Source: Terribacillus saccharophilus
GTDB lineage: Bacteria > Bacillota > Bacilli > Bacillales > Amphibacillaceae
Direction of reading: 5' to 3'
Assembly (NCBI RefSeq): GCF_002272075.1
Contig: NZ_NPBJ01000013.1
Span: 62,001 to 126,000, forward strand
DNA: 64,000 bases
Part shown: positions 38,611-48,325 of the stretch, one piece after another
Layout of the letters: every line of letters starts with the position of its first letter
How positions within the stretch are numbered: the first letter of the stretch is position 1
The notes under the pieces: model-generated
Databases searched by the model: none
Told to the model about the DNA's origin: nothing
Seen by the model: only the letters and a program-made list of their open reading frames with translations
Translations under genes and position numbers: made by a program

Positions 38611-39636
38611 TTACTCATGACCCGCATGTGCATGTTCTTCAGAGTCCATGTCTTCATCCGAGTTGTCTACAGTATTGTCTTGCTGATAGTACGGAATTTC
38701 GTCTTCACGCAAGAGATTTTGAGATTTGTCTTTCGCATGCGGATTCTTCGGCTCATAGCCTAAGCGGTCCCATGCTTCCAATGTGTAGTCCGCATTTTTT
38801 GAATGGTCGATCCATTGCAAGTGCGTACCATTGAATTCAGCTGTTCCGTCCTCATAAACACCAGGAATCAGAAGATTGTCATACTTGTATTGTGTCAGTT
38901 CTGGAGCGGAGTTTTGTACGTCTTCCACCCACTGTTGGTAATCAGCTTCTTCATCAGCGTAGACTTTGAATCGTTGTTCGTTGAAGCCTTCACCTGTGAA
39001 GTTAGCGTTTCGTCCATCGTACGTGCCAACGTGGTCTGCTTGCAGATAAAGAGTTGTCTGCATGCCCGCCATGTTATATTTCTGACCGCCTAGGCTTGGT
39101 ATCCATAGAGCAGCCATGGAATCAGCAGATGTCAATTTGAATTCCACCGGACGGTGAATCGGAATGTGCAGATAGTTCACTGTTTCGATGTCTTCATCTG
39201 GATAAGTAAATACCCATTTCCAGTTGATGGATGTTGCATGTACTACTAGAGGATCTTCATTCGCTGCTTCTGCCGTTTTCGGCTGAGGCGCTTCCTCCAA
39301 TGAATAGATCGTTCTGACAGTTGGAACAGCCAAAATGACTACGATGATAATCGGGATGATCGTCCAGATTGTCTCAAGCAGCATGCTGCCGTGTAGTTCA
39401 GGGCTGTACTTGTCGTGATCCTTTCTTTCTCTGTACTTGACAAGGATAATCGTCAAAAGTACGAATACAACCGCAACGATTGTAAGCATAAAGATGATTG
39501 ATAGAATAATAAGGTCACTCTGCTGACTTGCCACTGGTCCTTTCGGATCAAGCACTTCCGGTGTAGAACAGCCGGCGAGCATTAGCGGCAGGGCAAGGAA
39601 CAATAGAAGACTTAAGGGTTTCAATTTTTTAAGCAT
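38611..39636 (-). CDS. qoxA: Cytochrome aa3 quinol oxidase subunit II QoxA
   Basis: A 341-residue lipoprotein (LAGC, Cys23) with two helices and a cupredoxin domain. The CuA ligands of cytochrome c oxidases are absent: where CxxxC would be it reads [14 protein letters not shown]. This, with [18 protein letters not shown], marks a quinol oxidase (QoxA) rather than CtaC. It has a His/Asp/Glu-rich C-terminal tail. ATG at 39636 is chosen because it gives the signal peptide. Confidence 0.95.
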   Translation of the reverse strand: MLKKLKPLSLLLFLALPLMLAGCSTPEVLDPKGPVASQQSDLIILSIIFMLTIVAVVFVLLTIILVKYRERKDHDKYSPELHGSMLLETIWTIIPIIIVVILAVPTVRTIYSLEEAPQPKTAEAANEDPLVVHATSINWKWVFTYPDEDIETVNYLHIPIHRPVEFKLTSADSMAALWIPSLGGQKYNMAGMQTTLYLQADHVGTYDGRNANFTGEGFNEQRFKVYADEEADYQQWVEDVQNSAPELTQYKYDNLLIPGVYEDGTAEFNGTHLQWIDHSKNADYTLEAWDRLGYEPKNPHAKDKSQNLLREDEIPYYQQDNTVDNSDEDMDSEEHAHAGHE

Positions 39637-39718
39637 GCGCCTGCTTCCCTTCCTTTCTTTACCTGAATTCACGAAAACGCTTGTTATCCCTCTGCATAGG
39701 AAAACAACCATATCCGCT

Positions 39719-39747
39719 ATAATAGGGTTTTGATAAGTATTTCACAA
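39719..39747 (-). promoter_or_regulatory. Sigma-A-type promoter of qoxABCD
   Basis: Minus strand TTGTGA (39747-39742) and TATTAT (39724-39719) are separated by exactly 17 bp, about 80 nt upstream of qoxA. Apart from this and the palindrome at 39803, I see nothing definite in the 362-nt gap up to the GNAT gene. Confidence 0.5.
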
Positions 39748-39802
39748 TGAGGCTTCACATTTCCCGCAGGAGTGAAAAATCTCAGCTAGAAACACACTAT
39801 CC

Positions 39803-39821
39803 CACTGTCTAATAGACAGTG
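39803..39821. promoter_or_regulatory. 19-bp perfect palindrome upstream of qoxABCD
   Basis: CACTGTCTAATAGACAGTG has 9-bp arms around one central base. It overlaps a second palindrome, AGACAGTGTCT. It lies about 56 bp upstream of the -35, a site for an activator or repressor. Confidence 0.5.
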
Positions 39822-39998
39822 TCTGACAACAATCCAGAAACTAGTGTAATACAAAGCAGCCAAAAAGACCAGACTTGCCTGGTAAGTAAACAGTTCATTT
39901 TTCATTCTAACACCGTCAAAAAGAGAGAATAAGAATAAGTAGTGAACAAAATTTGAACGTTTTATGTAAAACTACAATATCTTATGGTTTACCACCCA

Positions 39999-40559
39999 TT
40001 ATCTGGTCTTACTGTAATACACCGTATTACGAACGGTCTTTCCATCTACATGAAGGCTGTCAGAATAATGAATTCCTTCCAGCTTGTAGCCGAGCCGTTC
40101 GGGAACAGCCCGGCTTGCACTGTTTTCCTCGTCGCAAAGTATCTGAACCCGCCTGACACCAAGCTCAGTAAAAGCATACTCCGTCTGTGCCTCGACAGCT
40201 TCCGTCATGAATCCCTGGCCAGTATGGCGAGTATCCATCCAATATCCAATTTCGACTTTCGGAACATCCCAATCTATTGCGTGGAAACCGCTGGATCCAA
40301 TGAACTCTCCAGTATCCCTACGGAAAATCAGCATGCGCAGGTTGGTCCGATTGATCCAATTCGCAACCGACTGCCGGATATTTTCTTCTGACTCTTCCGG
40401 AGTGGGCAATTCCTGTGCAAATGGCATCCAGCGCTTCAATTCTGTCATGGAAGCTTTGATTGCATCATTTACTGCTTTTCCATCGCCAATTTTGGGCTGC
40501 CTGATAATAAGGTGCTCCGTTTCGATAGTAGTCTTGAAATCTCTCAATATTGGATTCAT
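39999..40559 (-). CDS. GNAT acetyltransferase, RimJ/RimL type
   Basis: A 186-residue GNAT. LIIRQPKIGDGKAV starts the fold, EIGYWMDTRHTGQGFMTEAV contains the acetyl-CoA-binding loop (about 105-124), and CDEENSASRAVPERLGYKLEG is the C-terminal motif. It probably acetylates an amine on a protein N-terminus or small molecule. AGGAGGGG precedes the ATG. Confidence 0.88.
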   Translation of the reverse strand: MNPILRDFKTTIETEHLIIRQPKIGDGKAVNDAIKASMTELKRWMPFAQELPTPEESEENIRQSVANWINRTNLRMLIFRRDTGEFIGSSGFHAIDWDVPKVEIGYWMDTRHTGQGFMTEAVEAQTEYAFTELGVRRVQILCDEENSASRAVPERLGYKLEGIHYSDSLHVDGKTVRNTVYYSKTR

Positions 40560-40620
40560 CTCTTCCCCTCCTAGAATTTTATTCTAGTATGAAGGAAGAT
40601 ATTGGGGCTTGCAATACAAA

Positions 40621-41805
40621 TCAAGCCACTTCTGGGTGCTTCTTCTCTTCTCTATAAGATATAGCAGATAATAGAATTCCAATGATGGAAATACCGGCTC
40701 CGATAACAGAAAGCCATGTATAGCCCAGATTTGCATCCAGTACAAGTCCGCCTATATAAGCACCGCCAGCATTCGCCAGATTAAACGCTGAAACACTCGC
40801 TGCTGCCGCGATTGTCGGGCCTTCTTTTGCTGCCATAACTATTTTCGACTGCAATAGTGGTGTTGTACCGAATGCACCTGCACCGAACAGTCCTATAATG
40901 AAGACAGCAGTAATAGCATATGGTGTTGCCAACGGGAACAATAAAAGAATTACAGTCAGCGTTGCAAATACATAGATGAGTGTTTTAGTCACATTGCCCG
41001 CAGCTAATCGCGGCGTTGAAAAGTTACCAATTACACTCCCCAATCCGAAGAAGAAGAGACTAATCATGATACCGACGCCTCCAAAGCCCGTAACTGAGCG
41101 CAGCAGCGGTTCAATGAAGGTGTAGGCAGTGAATACACCTGAGTAGCCAAAGATGATAATAGCTATCGTCAAAAGCACCTGCTTATGTTTGAATACACTA
41201 AGCTCCTGCTTGATACGCGGTGTTTCTGCCGGCTTTGTATTCGGTGCAAAAATAAACAGCCCAATTAGGCCTATCACTCCAAGAACTGCAATCAGCCAAA
41301 ATACGAGACGCCATTCAATCAGTGAGCCTAGATAGGCTCCAAACGGAACGCCAATCATAATGGCAATTGTGAGCCCCCCATTGACGGCTGCAATTGCCTG
41401 TACCCGTTTGCGTGGTTCCACGAGATCACTTGCCATGACAAAAGCGAGCGCAAAAAAAGGACCATGCATGAACGCGGAAGCGACGCGTGAAACAAGCAGC
41501 ACTGTAAAACTTGGTGCTGTCGCACTAATAATATTACTGATGATGAAGAGCAGCATAAACAGAAGCAGCATCGGCTTCCTCGGCAATTTGACAGATAATG
41601 TTGTCATAAGCGGACCGAATATCGCCACTCCAAGTGCATACATGCTGACAACAAGACCCGCGGATGCAATCGTCACACCGAGATCCGACGCGATATGAGT
41701 AAGTACGCCAGTGACGACATATTCCGTCGTTCCGATGGAAAAAGCACAGATCATCAAGACTGCAATCACTGTCGTTGGTTTAAATTGTCTGCCTGCTAGA
41801 GACAT
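40621..41805 (-). CDS. MFS transporter, DHA1/AraJ-like
   Basis: A 394-residue 12-helix transporter. SIGTTEYVVTGVLTHIASDL at helix 1 and ASAFMHGPFFALAFVMASDL at helix 4 resemble the AraJ/YdhP/PbuE-type branch. It likely exports small compounds such as arabinose-like sugars, purines or drugs. ATG at 41805 follows GGAGG at 9 nt. Confidence 0.85.
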   Translation of the reverse strand: MSLAGRQFKPTTVIAVLMICAFSIGTTEYVVTGVLTHIASDLGVTIASAGLVVSMYALGVAIFGPLMTTLSVKLPRKPMLLLFMLLFIISNIISATAPSFTVLLVSRVASAFMHGPFFALAFVMASDLVEPRKRVQAIAAVNGGLTIAIMIGVPFGAYLGSLIEWRLVFWLIAVLGVIGLIGLFIFAPNTKPAETPRIKQELSVFKHKQVLLTIAIIIFGYSGVFTAYTFIEPLLRSVTGFGGVGIMISLFFFGLGSVIGNFSTPRLAAGNVTKTLIYVFATLTVILLLFPLATPYAITAVFIIGLFGAGAFGTTPLLQSKIVMAAKEGPTIAAAASVSAFNLANAGGAYIGGLVLDANLGYTWLSVIGAGISIIGILLSAISYREEKKHPEVA

Positions 41806-42037
41806 GGTAACTCCTCCTTTTATCTGACATAACATCCGCTAACGATACAACAGAAAAGCCATCTATTCAAACCATAACCAGGTCGATTAATAAAAAAAAT
41901 ATAGGAAGCGCATCCAAACAATTTAACAGGTTTTAATTGTGTGGAAGAGGGGTAAATCTTCAAAGTTAAATAGCATTTAATACTAGATGGATATTCAAAT
42001 TTGGTATAAGAAAAAGCGACCTGCTGGCCGCTTTATA

Positions 42038-43105
42038 TTAATTCTTGAAGTTTTGCTGAATATCCTGTGTAATGGCAGTCACTTCTTGCATACTCGCTGC
42101 ATTCTGTTCCGCGACAGAAACAATGCTATTGATACTGTCCGTTACACCGCGAGTGTTATCGAGAACTTCATACATAGCTACAGCAATCGCCTCGATTTGA
42201 TTACTGGTTATGGTAATCTCTGCATGCAGCTGTTCAAACGTGTTTTGTGTAGTAGAGATTTTATCTGATCCAGCAACAACTGCCTCTTGACCTGCACCAA
42301 GAGCTTCGACAGCTTCCTTTGATTCTGTCTGGATAGCTTGGAAAACACCTGTTATATCCGTTACAGCAACACGAACTTGATCAGAAAGCTTGCGTACTTC
42401 ATCTGCCACCACTGCGAACCCGCGCCCCTGGTCCCCTGCCCGAGCTGCCTCGATAGCAGCATTCAGTGCAAGCAGGTTCGTCTGTTCGGCGATATCTTTA
42501 ATTGTCTTCAGCAATGTACTGATTTGATCTGTCTTTCCATTTAGGCCTCTGACTTTCTCATAAGAAAATGTAATTTTGCTCGTTATCGTCTCCATATGGC
42601 TGACGGAATCATTCATATGAGAAGCACCTTCTTTGGTCAATGCATCCATTGCGACAGCAACCTGCTTCGCATCTTCTCCTTTTAGAGCAACCATCATGAC
42701 ATTCTCAGCGAACTTCTGCATTGTTGCAGCTAACTCAGACGACGCTTGGGATTGATTCTCTGAGCCGATAGTCACTTCCTCTAAAGCGGTTACAATTTGA
42801 TTCAGCGCTTCACCTGTCTGTTCCAGCTTAATCAACGCCGACTCTCTTTCTGGTTCAACTTCAGGCTCGACAGTCACTGCTTCCTCCTGAGAAATAGGAA
42901 TTTCAACTAGTTGCTCAGCCGTCGGCTCAACTGCTTCCTTCTTATATAGCAGAACATATGTAAGACTTCCCCCTACCAAAACAAGCCCAATAAAAAGATT
43001 AATCCGCCAATCCAGCAAGAAAACCCTTTCATTTTGCAGAAACAGCAAAACCGCATAAAGATATCCGGTACTCAATAAACTAAAGACCTGGCTTTTTTTC
43101 ATCAT
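42038..43105 (-). CDS. Methyl-accepting chemotaxis-like protein lacking a sensor domain
   Basis: A 355-residue protein. Two short helices lie near the N-terminus (about 7-25 and 34-53) and a Glu-rich linker leads into a full MCP signalling coiled coil. The hairpin tip reads [20 protein letters not shown] and [13 protein letters not shown]. There is no periplasmic ligand domain and no clear HAMP. It probably senses a membrane or cytoplasmic cue and signals to CheA/CheW encoded elsewhere. Confidence 0.88.
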   Translation of the reverse strand: MMKKSQVFSLLSTGYLYAVLLFLQNERVFLLDWRINLFIGLVLVGGSLTYVLLYKKEAVEPTAEQLVEIPISQEEAVTVEPEVEPERESALIKLEQTGEALNQIVTALEEVTIGSENQSQASSELAATMQKFAENVMMVALKGEDAKQVAVAMDALTKEGASHMNDSVSHMETITSKITFSYEKVRGLNGKTDQISTLLKTIKDIAEQTNLLALNAAIEAARAGDQGRGFAVVADEVRKLSDQVRVAVTDITGVFQAIQTESKEAVEALGAGQEAVVAGSDKISTTQNTFEQLHAEITITSNQIEAIAVAMYEVLDNTRGVTDSINSIVSVAEQNAASMQEVTAITQDIQQNFKN

Positions 43106-43241
43106 TATTCTCCTTTCCCCTCTTTCCTTTTTATCGGCTACTATATGACATTCATGAACCTTTTTCTACATTTTCTTCCTTATAACGTCTTTTAACTTCA
43201 CACATGCTATACTACAAGCTGACAAAAGGAGGTAGCTGCGT

Positions 43242-44309
43242 ATGAAAGGACTATTACAAGAAGCAACAGAGTTTATTCAAGAAAGCTATCGAGAGCTCGA
43301 GAAAACAGATATAGACATACATCAGCGCCTGTCACACATCGGAAATGAGATAACTCAAACCTCTACATATATCCATACGACAGAAGAGTTGGAGCATGGC
43401 GCAAGAATGGCGTGGCGAAATTCAAACCGCTGTATCGGCCGCTTGTTCTGGAACGGTCTTCATGTTATCGATGCAAGGGAAGCCACAGAAGCAGAAGAAG
43501 TACTGGAGAAGCTGCTCAGTCATATTGAACAAGCAACAAATGCTGGAAAAATAAAGCCGATGATTACCGTCTTTTCACCGGTTAATAATATTCGTATTTG
43601 GAATCATCAATTACTTCGTTATGCTGGATATGAGACAGAGCATGGTATTATCGGAGATCCCGCTTCTGTACGTTTCACCAGTGTATGCAAATCCCTTGGA
43701 TGGGAAGGCAAAGGAACGATGTATGACATTCTGCCACTTGTCGTTCAAGTGGGAGACCAGCCGCCGGTGCTTCAAGAAATACCAGCAGACATAGTGAAAG
43801 AAGTTCGTATTGAGCATGAGGAGTATCCTGCATTTACTGAATTAGGTTTACGTTGGTATGCTGTTCCAATTATCTCGGATATGAAGTTAGAAATCGGCGG
43901 TATTGTTTATAATGCTGCTCCCTTCAATGGCTGGTATATGGGAACTGAAATCGGCGCACGAAATTTAGCAGATGAAGATCGTTACGATATGCTTCCAAAA
44001 GTGGCGGAACTAATTGGGCTGGATCAAAGTAAGACATCCACTTTATGGAAAGATCGAGCATTGGTCGAATTAAATATTGCGGTGCTTCATTCTTTTCAAA
44101 AAGCAGGCATTACAATCGTTGATCATCATACCGCTGCCAAGCAGTTTGCCCATTTTGAAAAGCTGGAAGAGAAAGCAGGACGCGATGTGACAGGTATGTG
44201 GAGCTGGCTTATTCCGCCAATGTCACCAGCGACGACTCGTATTTTTCATAAGCCGTATTCAAATAAACTTTTAAAACCGAACTACTTCCATCAAAAGGAT
44301 GCATACTAA
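43242..44309 (+). CDS. nos: Bacterial nitric oxide synthase, oxygenase domain
   Basis: A 355-residue NOS oxygenase. The heme thiolate is C64 in [13 protein letters not shown], and the substrate region [15 protein letters not shown] contains the arginine-binding Glu. It makes NO from arginine in Bacilli, borrowing electrons from general flavodoxin-type reductases because no reductase domain is fused. NO protects against oxidants and antibiotics there. AAAGGAGG precedes the ATG. A bidirectional terminator follows. Confidence 0.96.
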   Translation: MKGLLQEATEFIQESYRELEKTDIDIHQRLSHIGNEITQTSTYIHTTEELEHGARMAWRNSNRCIGRLFWNGLHVIDAREATEAEEVLEKLLSHIEQATNAGKIKPMITVFSPVNNIRIWNHQLLRYAGYETEHGIIGDPASVRFTSVCKSLGWEGKGTMYDILPLVVQVGDQPPVLQEIPADIVKEVRIEHEEYPAFTELGLRWYAVPIISDMKLEIGGIVYNAAPFNGWYMGTEIGARNLADEDRYDMLPKVAELIGLDQSKTSTLWKDRALVELNIAVLHSFQKAGITIVDHHTAAKQFAHFEKLEEKAGRDVTGMWSWLIPPMSPATTRIFHKPYSNKLLKPNYFHQKDAY

Positions 44310-44345
44310 AAAAGCGCAAATGCATATCGATTTGCGCTTTCTTTT
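44299..44345. terminator. Bidirectional terminator, copy A of a direct repeat flanking the galactonate cassette
   Basis: AAAGCGCAAA (44311-44320) pairs perfectly with TTTGCGCTTT (44331-44340). It lies between nos and the converging gntP-like gene. The sequence from CTAAAAAAGC to TTTGCGCTTT recurs at 49764-49810 with three mismatches in 35 nt, in the same orientation. Confidence 0.85.
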
Positions 44346-44360
44346 CAATACGGAAAGGTT

Positions 44361-45707
44361 CTATATAAAGAAACTAATTAATAGTGATACCCCAAATCCA
44401 ACAAATGCAATAATCGTTTCCATCACTGTCCAGGATTTTAATGTTTCTTTTTCTGTCAGTCCAAAGAATCTGTTGACCATCCAAAAACCTGAGTCATTAA
44501 CGTGTGAGGCAATGGTTGCACCTGATGCTACTGTGATAACAAGCAAGGCCAGCATAGGTCCTTCAATCCCCAAAGAATCAATGATTGGAGAAATCAAGCT
44601 TGCTGTAGTGATCATGGCTACTGTCGCTGAACCCTGCGCTATACGGACTGCTGAAGAAATCAGGAATGCGAAGACTATAATTGGTACATTCAAGTTAGAC
44701 ATTGTATTTGCCAAAACATCTCCAACACCAGTTTCAACTAGGACCTGACCAAAAACACCGCCTGCTCCCGTGATGAGTATAATAATTCCTGCTGGTTCCA
44801 AAGACTTTGTCGCAATTGTTTGTATTTCTTCTTTTGTATAACCTCTTCGAGTACCGAGTAAATAAAATGTTAGAAGCGCTGTAATAGTTAGGGCTACACC
44901 TGGATCTCCAATAAACGATATTACAGTTCTTACAGTATTTCCTTCATCCAAGCTTGCAGAAAGAACCGTATTGAGAAGGATGAGAAAGAGCGGCAGCCCA
45001 ACCAAGGCGGCAATCATGCCAAAGCTAGGCAGATCTTTTACGTCTCTAGGTTCTTCCATCTCAGAAATCATATTTTCTGGAACTTTAATATGCATTTTCT
45101 TGGATATATATGTACCAAAAATTGGACCGGCAATAATTGCGGCGGGAATGCCGGCAATCAAACCAAAGAGAATAACCCATCCAATGTTGGCACCAAGTAA
45201 GGAAGCTACAGCGATTGGGCCAGGAGTCGGCGGGACAAAGCTATGCGTGACCGCAAGACCAGCAAGCAGCGGAATACCATAAAATAATAAAGATTTTTTT
45301 GTTTTGCGGGCTAAACTATATAGCATTGGGACTAGGATAACAAATGCTACATCCAGAAAGACAGGAATCGAGATAATGAAACCCGTCAGCATTAAAGCCC
45401 AGTTGACCCTCTTCTCTCCAAATTTATTCATTAAGGTAAGGGCAAGACGCTCTGCTCCCCCTGATACCTTTAGGATCTCACCGAACATGGCGCCGATACC
45501 AATAATAACGGCAATTTCTCCAACTGTCCCCCCCATTCCAGCTTGTACTGCTTCCAATACCTCTCCAGGACTTAAGCCCGCAACTAAGCCAATGATATAA
45601 CTGACCAAGATGAGCGCCAAGAACGCTTGAAGCTTTGTCCGCATTACTAAAAACAACAAAAGTGCAACTCCACCTGCCGCGATAAGTATTAAAGTACTTC
45701 CACTCAT
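44361..45707 (-). CDS. GntP-family sugar-acid permease
   Basis: A 448-residue, ~12-14-helix transporter. SFVPPTPGPIAVASLLGANIG (in parts) and IASHVNDSGFWMVNRFFGL are GntP signatures. The family imports gluconate and related aldonates. It is divergent from an IclR gene and the galactonate operon, so galactonate is the probable substrate. Mirror operator-like sites and a cre box lie in the shared upstream region. Confidence 0.92.
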   Translation of the reverse strand: MSGSTLILIAAGGVALLLFLVMRTKLQAFLALILVSYIIGLVAGLSPGEVLEAVQAGMGGTVGEIAVIIGIGAMFGEILKVSGGAERLALTLMNKFGEKRVNWALMLTGFIISIPVFLDVAFVILVPMLYSLARKTKKSLLFYGIPLLAGLAVTHSFVPPTPGPIAVASLLGANIGWVILFGLIAGIPAAIIAGPIFGTYISKKMHIKVPENMISEMEEPRDVKDLPSFGMIAALVGLPLFLILLNTVLSASLDEGNTVRTVISFIGDPGVALTITALLTFYLLGTRRGYTKEEIQTIATKSLEPAGIIILITGAGGVFGQVLVETGVGDVLANTMSNLNVPIIVFAFLISSAVRIAQGSATVAMITTASLISPIIDSLGIEGPMLALLVITVASGATIASHVNDSGFWMVNRFFGLTEKETLKSWTVMETIIAFVGFGVSLLISFFI

Positions 45708-45725
45708 TCTAATTCACCCCTTCTA

Positions 45726-45743
45726 AATCACATATGAGATTAG
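45726..45743. promoter_or_regulatory. Putative IclR operator on the gntP side
   Basis: AATCACATATGAGATTAG: its TCACATATGAGATT core is the reverse complement, with one mismatch, of the site at 45898-45913 before the IclR gene. Confidence 0.5.
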
Positions 45744-45786
45744 TATTTTTATATGAGATTAATATGGTTCACATGTTACCACAGCA

Positions 45787-45801
45787 TTGAAAGCGCTTCA
45801 A
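45787..45801. promoter_or_regulatory. cre site (CcpA)
   Basis: TTGAAAGCGCTTCAA is a perfect 15-bp palindrome matching the catabolite-response consensus. It lies between the divergent gntP-like and iclR genes, implying carbon catabolite repression of the cassette. Confidence 0.8.
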
Positions 45802-45840
45802 TATAAAAATTTGAAAATTTACAGTAATGAAAATTAGAGG

Positions 45841-45869
45841 TTGACGGAGTATTTTTCCAGTGATAGTGT
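45841..45869 (+). promoter_or_regulatory. Promoter of the iclR-kdgK-kdgA-dgoD operon
   Basis: TTGACG (45841-45846), 17-bp spacer, TAGTGT (45864-45869), 59 nt upstream of the IclR ATG. Confidence 0.45.
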
Positions 45870-45896
45870 TTTCATATAGAATCATATTTGTAATTC

Positions 45897-45914
45897 AAAA
45901 TCTTATATGTGAAT
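45897..45914. promoter_or_regulatory. Putative IclR operator on the iclR side
   Basis: AAAATCTTATATGTGAAT mirrors the site at 45726 (13 of 14 core bases inverted). It lies just before the IclR start, suiting autoregulation. Confidence 0.5.
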
Positions 45915-45927
45915 TTTAGGTGATGAC

Positions 45928-46683
45928 ATGTCAGTAAAATCAGCAAAAAGAGTATTGGAGATATTTGAGCTTCTTACTTCTTATCCAAATGGATTGACTA
46001 TCAAGGAAATCAGCGGTCTTCTGAGTTCTCCTCAAAGCAGCACATTCAATGTTGTTAAAACACTAGAAGATAATGGCTATCTAACATCTGATATTGGAAA
46101 GAAGTATACATTGGGAGCTAAGCTCATTGAAATTGGTAACAGTGCAATGGAATCAATGGATCTTTCGAAAATTGGAACTCCTCATCTGACAGAGTTAGGG
46201 CAATATGTACAAGAAACAGTTTTTATGGCGGTCCTATCTGATGAGGAATTATTTTATATTTCAAAGATTGATAACAACCGTTCCATTCGCACCACTGCCC
46301 AACCTGGATTTAGAAAACCTCTATATTGTACAGGACTTGGAAAGGCCTTTTTAGCCTTCATGCCTGCAGACTTACGTGACAGTATTCTGGAAAGAACTGA
46401 GTTAGTACCAATCACCGAGAAGACTTTGACTGACCGCCGTATGTTGGAGGCACAGCTGGAGACCTTCTATGCTCAGGGTTACAGCATTGATGATGAGGAA
46501 AACGAAGAAGGACTGTACTGTTTAGCGGCTCCTGTATTTGGAGCTGGCAATAAGCTGATGGCAGCAGTAAGTGTAGCGGGTCCCAAAGAAAGGATGACAT
46601 CGAGGAAACAGGATATTATAGTGCGATTAAAGGAAACAACCAAAAGAATTTCAGCCGGCCTTGGGCATAACGATTCAAGGTGA
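45928..46683 (+). CDS. IclR-family regulator of the galactonate cassette
   Basis: A 251-residue IclR protein. The N-terminal winged helix covers LTIKEISGLLSSPQSSTFNV (about 24-45); the C-terminal ligand domain includes YCTGLGKAFLAFMP and DDEENEEGLYCLAAPVF. IclR relatives such as KdgR respond to 2-keto-3-deoxy sugar acids. AGGTG precedes the ATG. The gene leads the catabolic operon; kdgK starts 13 nt later. Confidence 0.92.
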   Translation: MSVKSAKRVLEIFELLTSYPNGLTIKEISGLLSSPQSSTFNVVKTLEDNGYLTSDIGKKYTLGAKLIEIGNSAMESMDLSKIGTPHLTELGQYVQETVFMAVLSDEELFYISKIDNNRSIRTTAQPGFRKPLYCTGLGKAFLAFMPADLRDSILERTELVPITEKTLTDRRMLEAQLETFYAQGYSIDDEENEEGLYCLAAPVFGAGNKLMAAVSVAGPKERMTSRKQDIIVRLKETTKRISAGLGHNDSR

Positions 46684-46696
46684 AAGGAGAAATCAA

Positions 46697-47650
46697 ATGG
46701 ATGTCATAGCACTAGGTGAAACAATGATGCAGTTCACTCCAGAATCTGAAGGTCTAATGAGACACGCTGCTACCTATACAGCCAAAATCGCTGGAGCAGA
46801 GACAAACACACTGATTGGACTGGCACGACTTGGCCATAATACCGGCTGGATCAGTAAAGTTGGAAACGATGAGTTTGGACATAAGATTTTAATGGCCGTA
46901 CGCGGAGAAGGTGTAGATACTAGTCAAACTAGAATGGACCCTTCTTTCCCTACCGGCACGTTCTTTAAAGAAATTGTCCGTGAAGGCGAAGTGAGAATCC
47001 AATACTACAGGGAGAACTCAGCTGCAAGCAAGCTGTCAACTGACGATTTAGACGAAAGCTATTTTGCAGGTGTTAAGTACCTTTTTATAACAGGTATAAC
47101 TCCCGCTCTGAGCAAATCCGCAAAAGAAGCCATCTTCTACAGTATAGAGCTTGCCAAAAAGAATGACCTTATAGTTGTTTTTGATCCGAATATTAGAAAA
47201 AAGCTGTGGAGTGAATCAGAGGCCAAGAAGGCATTAATAGAAATTGCCAAGCATGCAGATATTGTTTTGCCAGGAAAAAGTGAAGGAGACTTTTTATTCG
47301 GCACCGATGATCCCAAGCAAATCGCGGATTCATTTTTGAGATTGGGAGCTTCACTTGTTGTTGTTAAACTTGGAGATAAAGGCGCCTATTATTCACAGAG
47401 AAAAACGACTGGATTTGTGCCAGGCTTTAAAGTGCCGAAGATAGTTGATCCGGTTGGTGCCGGTGATAGCTTTGCAGCGGGTCTGTTATCAGGATTGATA
47501 GACAATGAAAGTATTCCCGATGCTGTGAAAAGAGGCTGTGCAATGGGCGCCATGGCTGTAATGGTAAAAGGTGATTATGAAGGTCTTCCCGATAAGAAAA
47601 GACTTAAGCAATTCATGAGTCAGGATCCTCAAGAGGATATTCTCCGTTAA
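46697..47650 (+). CDS. kdgK: 2-keto-3-deoxy-sugar-acid kinase (PfkB family)
   Basis: A 317-residue PfkB/ribokinase protein. IAGAETNTLIGLARLGHNTG near the N-terminus is the family motif I, and VDPVGAGDSFAAGLLSG (about 255-271) is motif II with the catalytic Asp. It phosphorylates 2-keto-3-deoxygluconate or -galactonate at C6. The next gene is the matching aldolase. ATG at 46697 has AAAGGAG; an earlier ATG lies in the iclR gene. Confidence 0.9.
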   Translation: MDVIALGETMMQFTPESEGLMRHAATYTAKIAGAETNTLIGLARLGHNTGWISKVGNDEFGHKILMAVRGEGVDTSQTRMDPSFPTGTFFKEIVREGEVRIQYYRENSAASKLSTDDLDESYFAGVKYLFITGITPALSKSAKEAIFYSIELAKKNDLIVVFDPNIRKKLWSESEAKKALIEIAKHADIVLPGKSEGDFLFGTDDPKQIADSFLRLGASLVVVKLGDKGAYYSQRKTTGFVPGFKVPKIVDPVGAGDSFAAGLLSGLIDNESIPDAVKRGCAMGAMAVMVKGDYEGLPDKKRLKQFMSQDPQEDILR

Positions 47651-47672
47651 AAAACTTAAAGGAGTGCTGAAT

Positions 47673-48311
47673 ATGGATGTTCTATCTACCATCAAAGAAG
47701 ATAAGCTAATTGCAATCATACGCGGGTCTGAACCCGAAGATGCATTACAAATTGCTAGAGCTCTTTATGCAGGAGGGGTTCGTGCCATAGAGATTACTTT
47801 AAATTCACCGAATGCTTTAGTTTCTATTGAAAAAGTCAGTAAAGAATTAGGCGATAAGATTGTAGTAGGAGCAGGTACAGTACTAGACCCTGAATCTGCA
47901 CGATCGGCTTTAATTGCAGGAGCACAGTTCATTCTTTCCCCATCCCTGAATGCAGACACAATAAAAATGACGAAACGTTACGGAGCCATTAGTATACCTG
48001 GTGCTTTTACACCGACAGAGATACTTAGTGCTTATGAAGAAGGCGGAGACATTATTAAAGTTTTTCCTGCTACTTCACTTGGCCCTGATTTTGTTAAAGA
48101 CATTCATGGTCCTCTTCCACACATACCATTGTTACCAACTGGCGGGGTTGATCTTTCTAATATTGCAGAGTATATCCAAAAAGGAGCTGCCGGAGTGGGA
48201 CTTGGCAGTTCGCTGGTTAATTCTAAAGAGTCTGTCACAGAAGAATATTTGATTAGACTTACCAATACTGCACGCGAATTCAAATCAAAAGTGGAATCAG
48301 TCCATAAATAG
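47673..48311 (+). CDS. kdgA: 2-dehydro-3-deoxy-phosphogluconate/-galactonate aldolase
   Basis: A 212-residue class I aldolase (Eda/KdgA/DgoA family). The Schiff-base Lys lies in [14 protein letters not shown] and the general-base Glu in [21 protein letters not shown] binds phosphate. It splits KDPG or KDPGal to pyruvate and glyceraldehyde-3-phosphate. ATG at 47673 has AAAGGAG at 8 nt; a GTG at 47664 overlaps that site. Confidence 0.92.
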   Translation: MDVLSTIKEDKLIAIIRGSEPEDALQIARALYAGGVRAIEITLNSPNALVSIEKVSKELGDKIVVGAGTVLDPESARSALIAGAQFILSPSLNADTIKMTKRYGAISIPGAFTPTEILSAYEEGGDIIKVFPATSLGPDFVKDIHGPLPHIPLLPTGGVDLSNIAEYIQKGAAGVGLGSSLVNSKESVTEEYLIRLTNTAREFKSKVESVHK

Positions 48312-48325
48312 AGGAGGATTTCGGA

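Noticed and set aside
35691-39636. Assignment of the oxidase as cytochrome c oxidase ctaCDEF
   Set aside because: Subunit II lacks the CuA cysteines and matches QoxA; subunit I is 649 residues as in QoxB.
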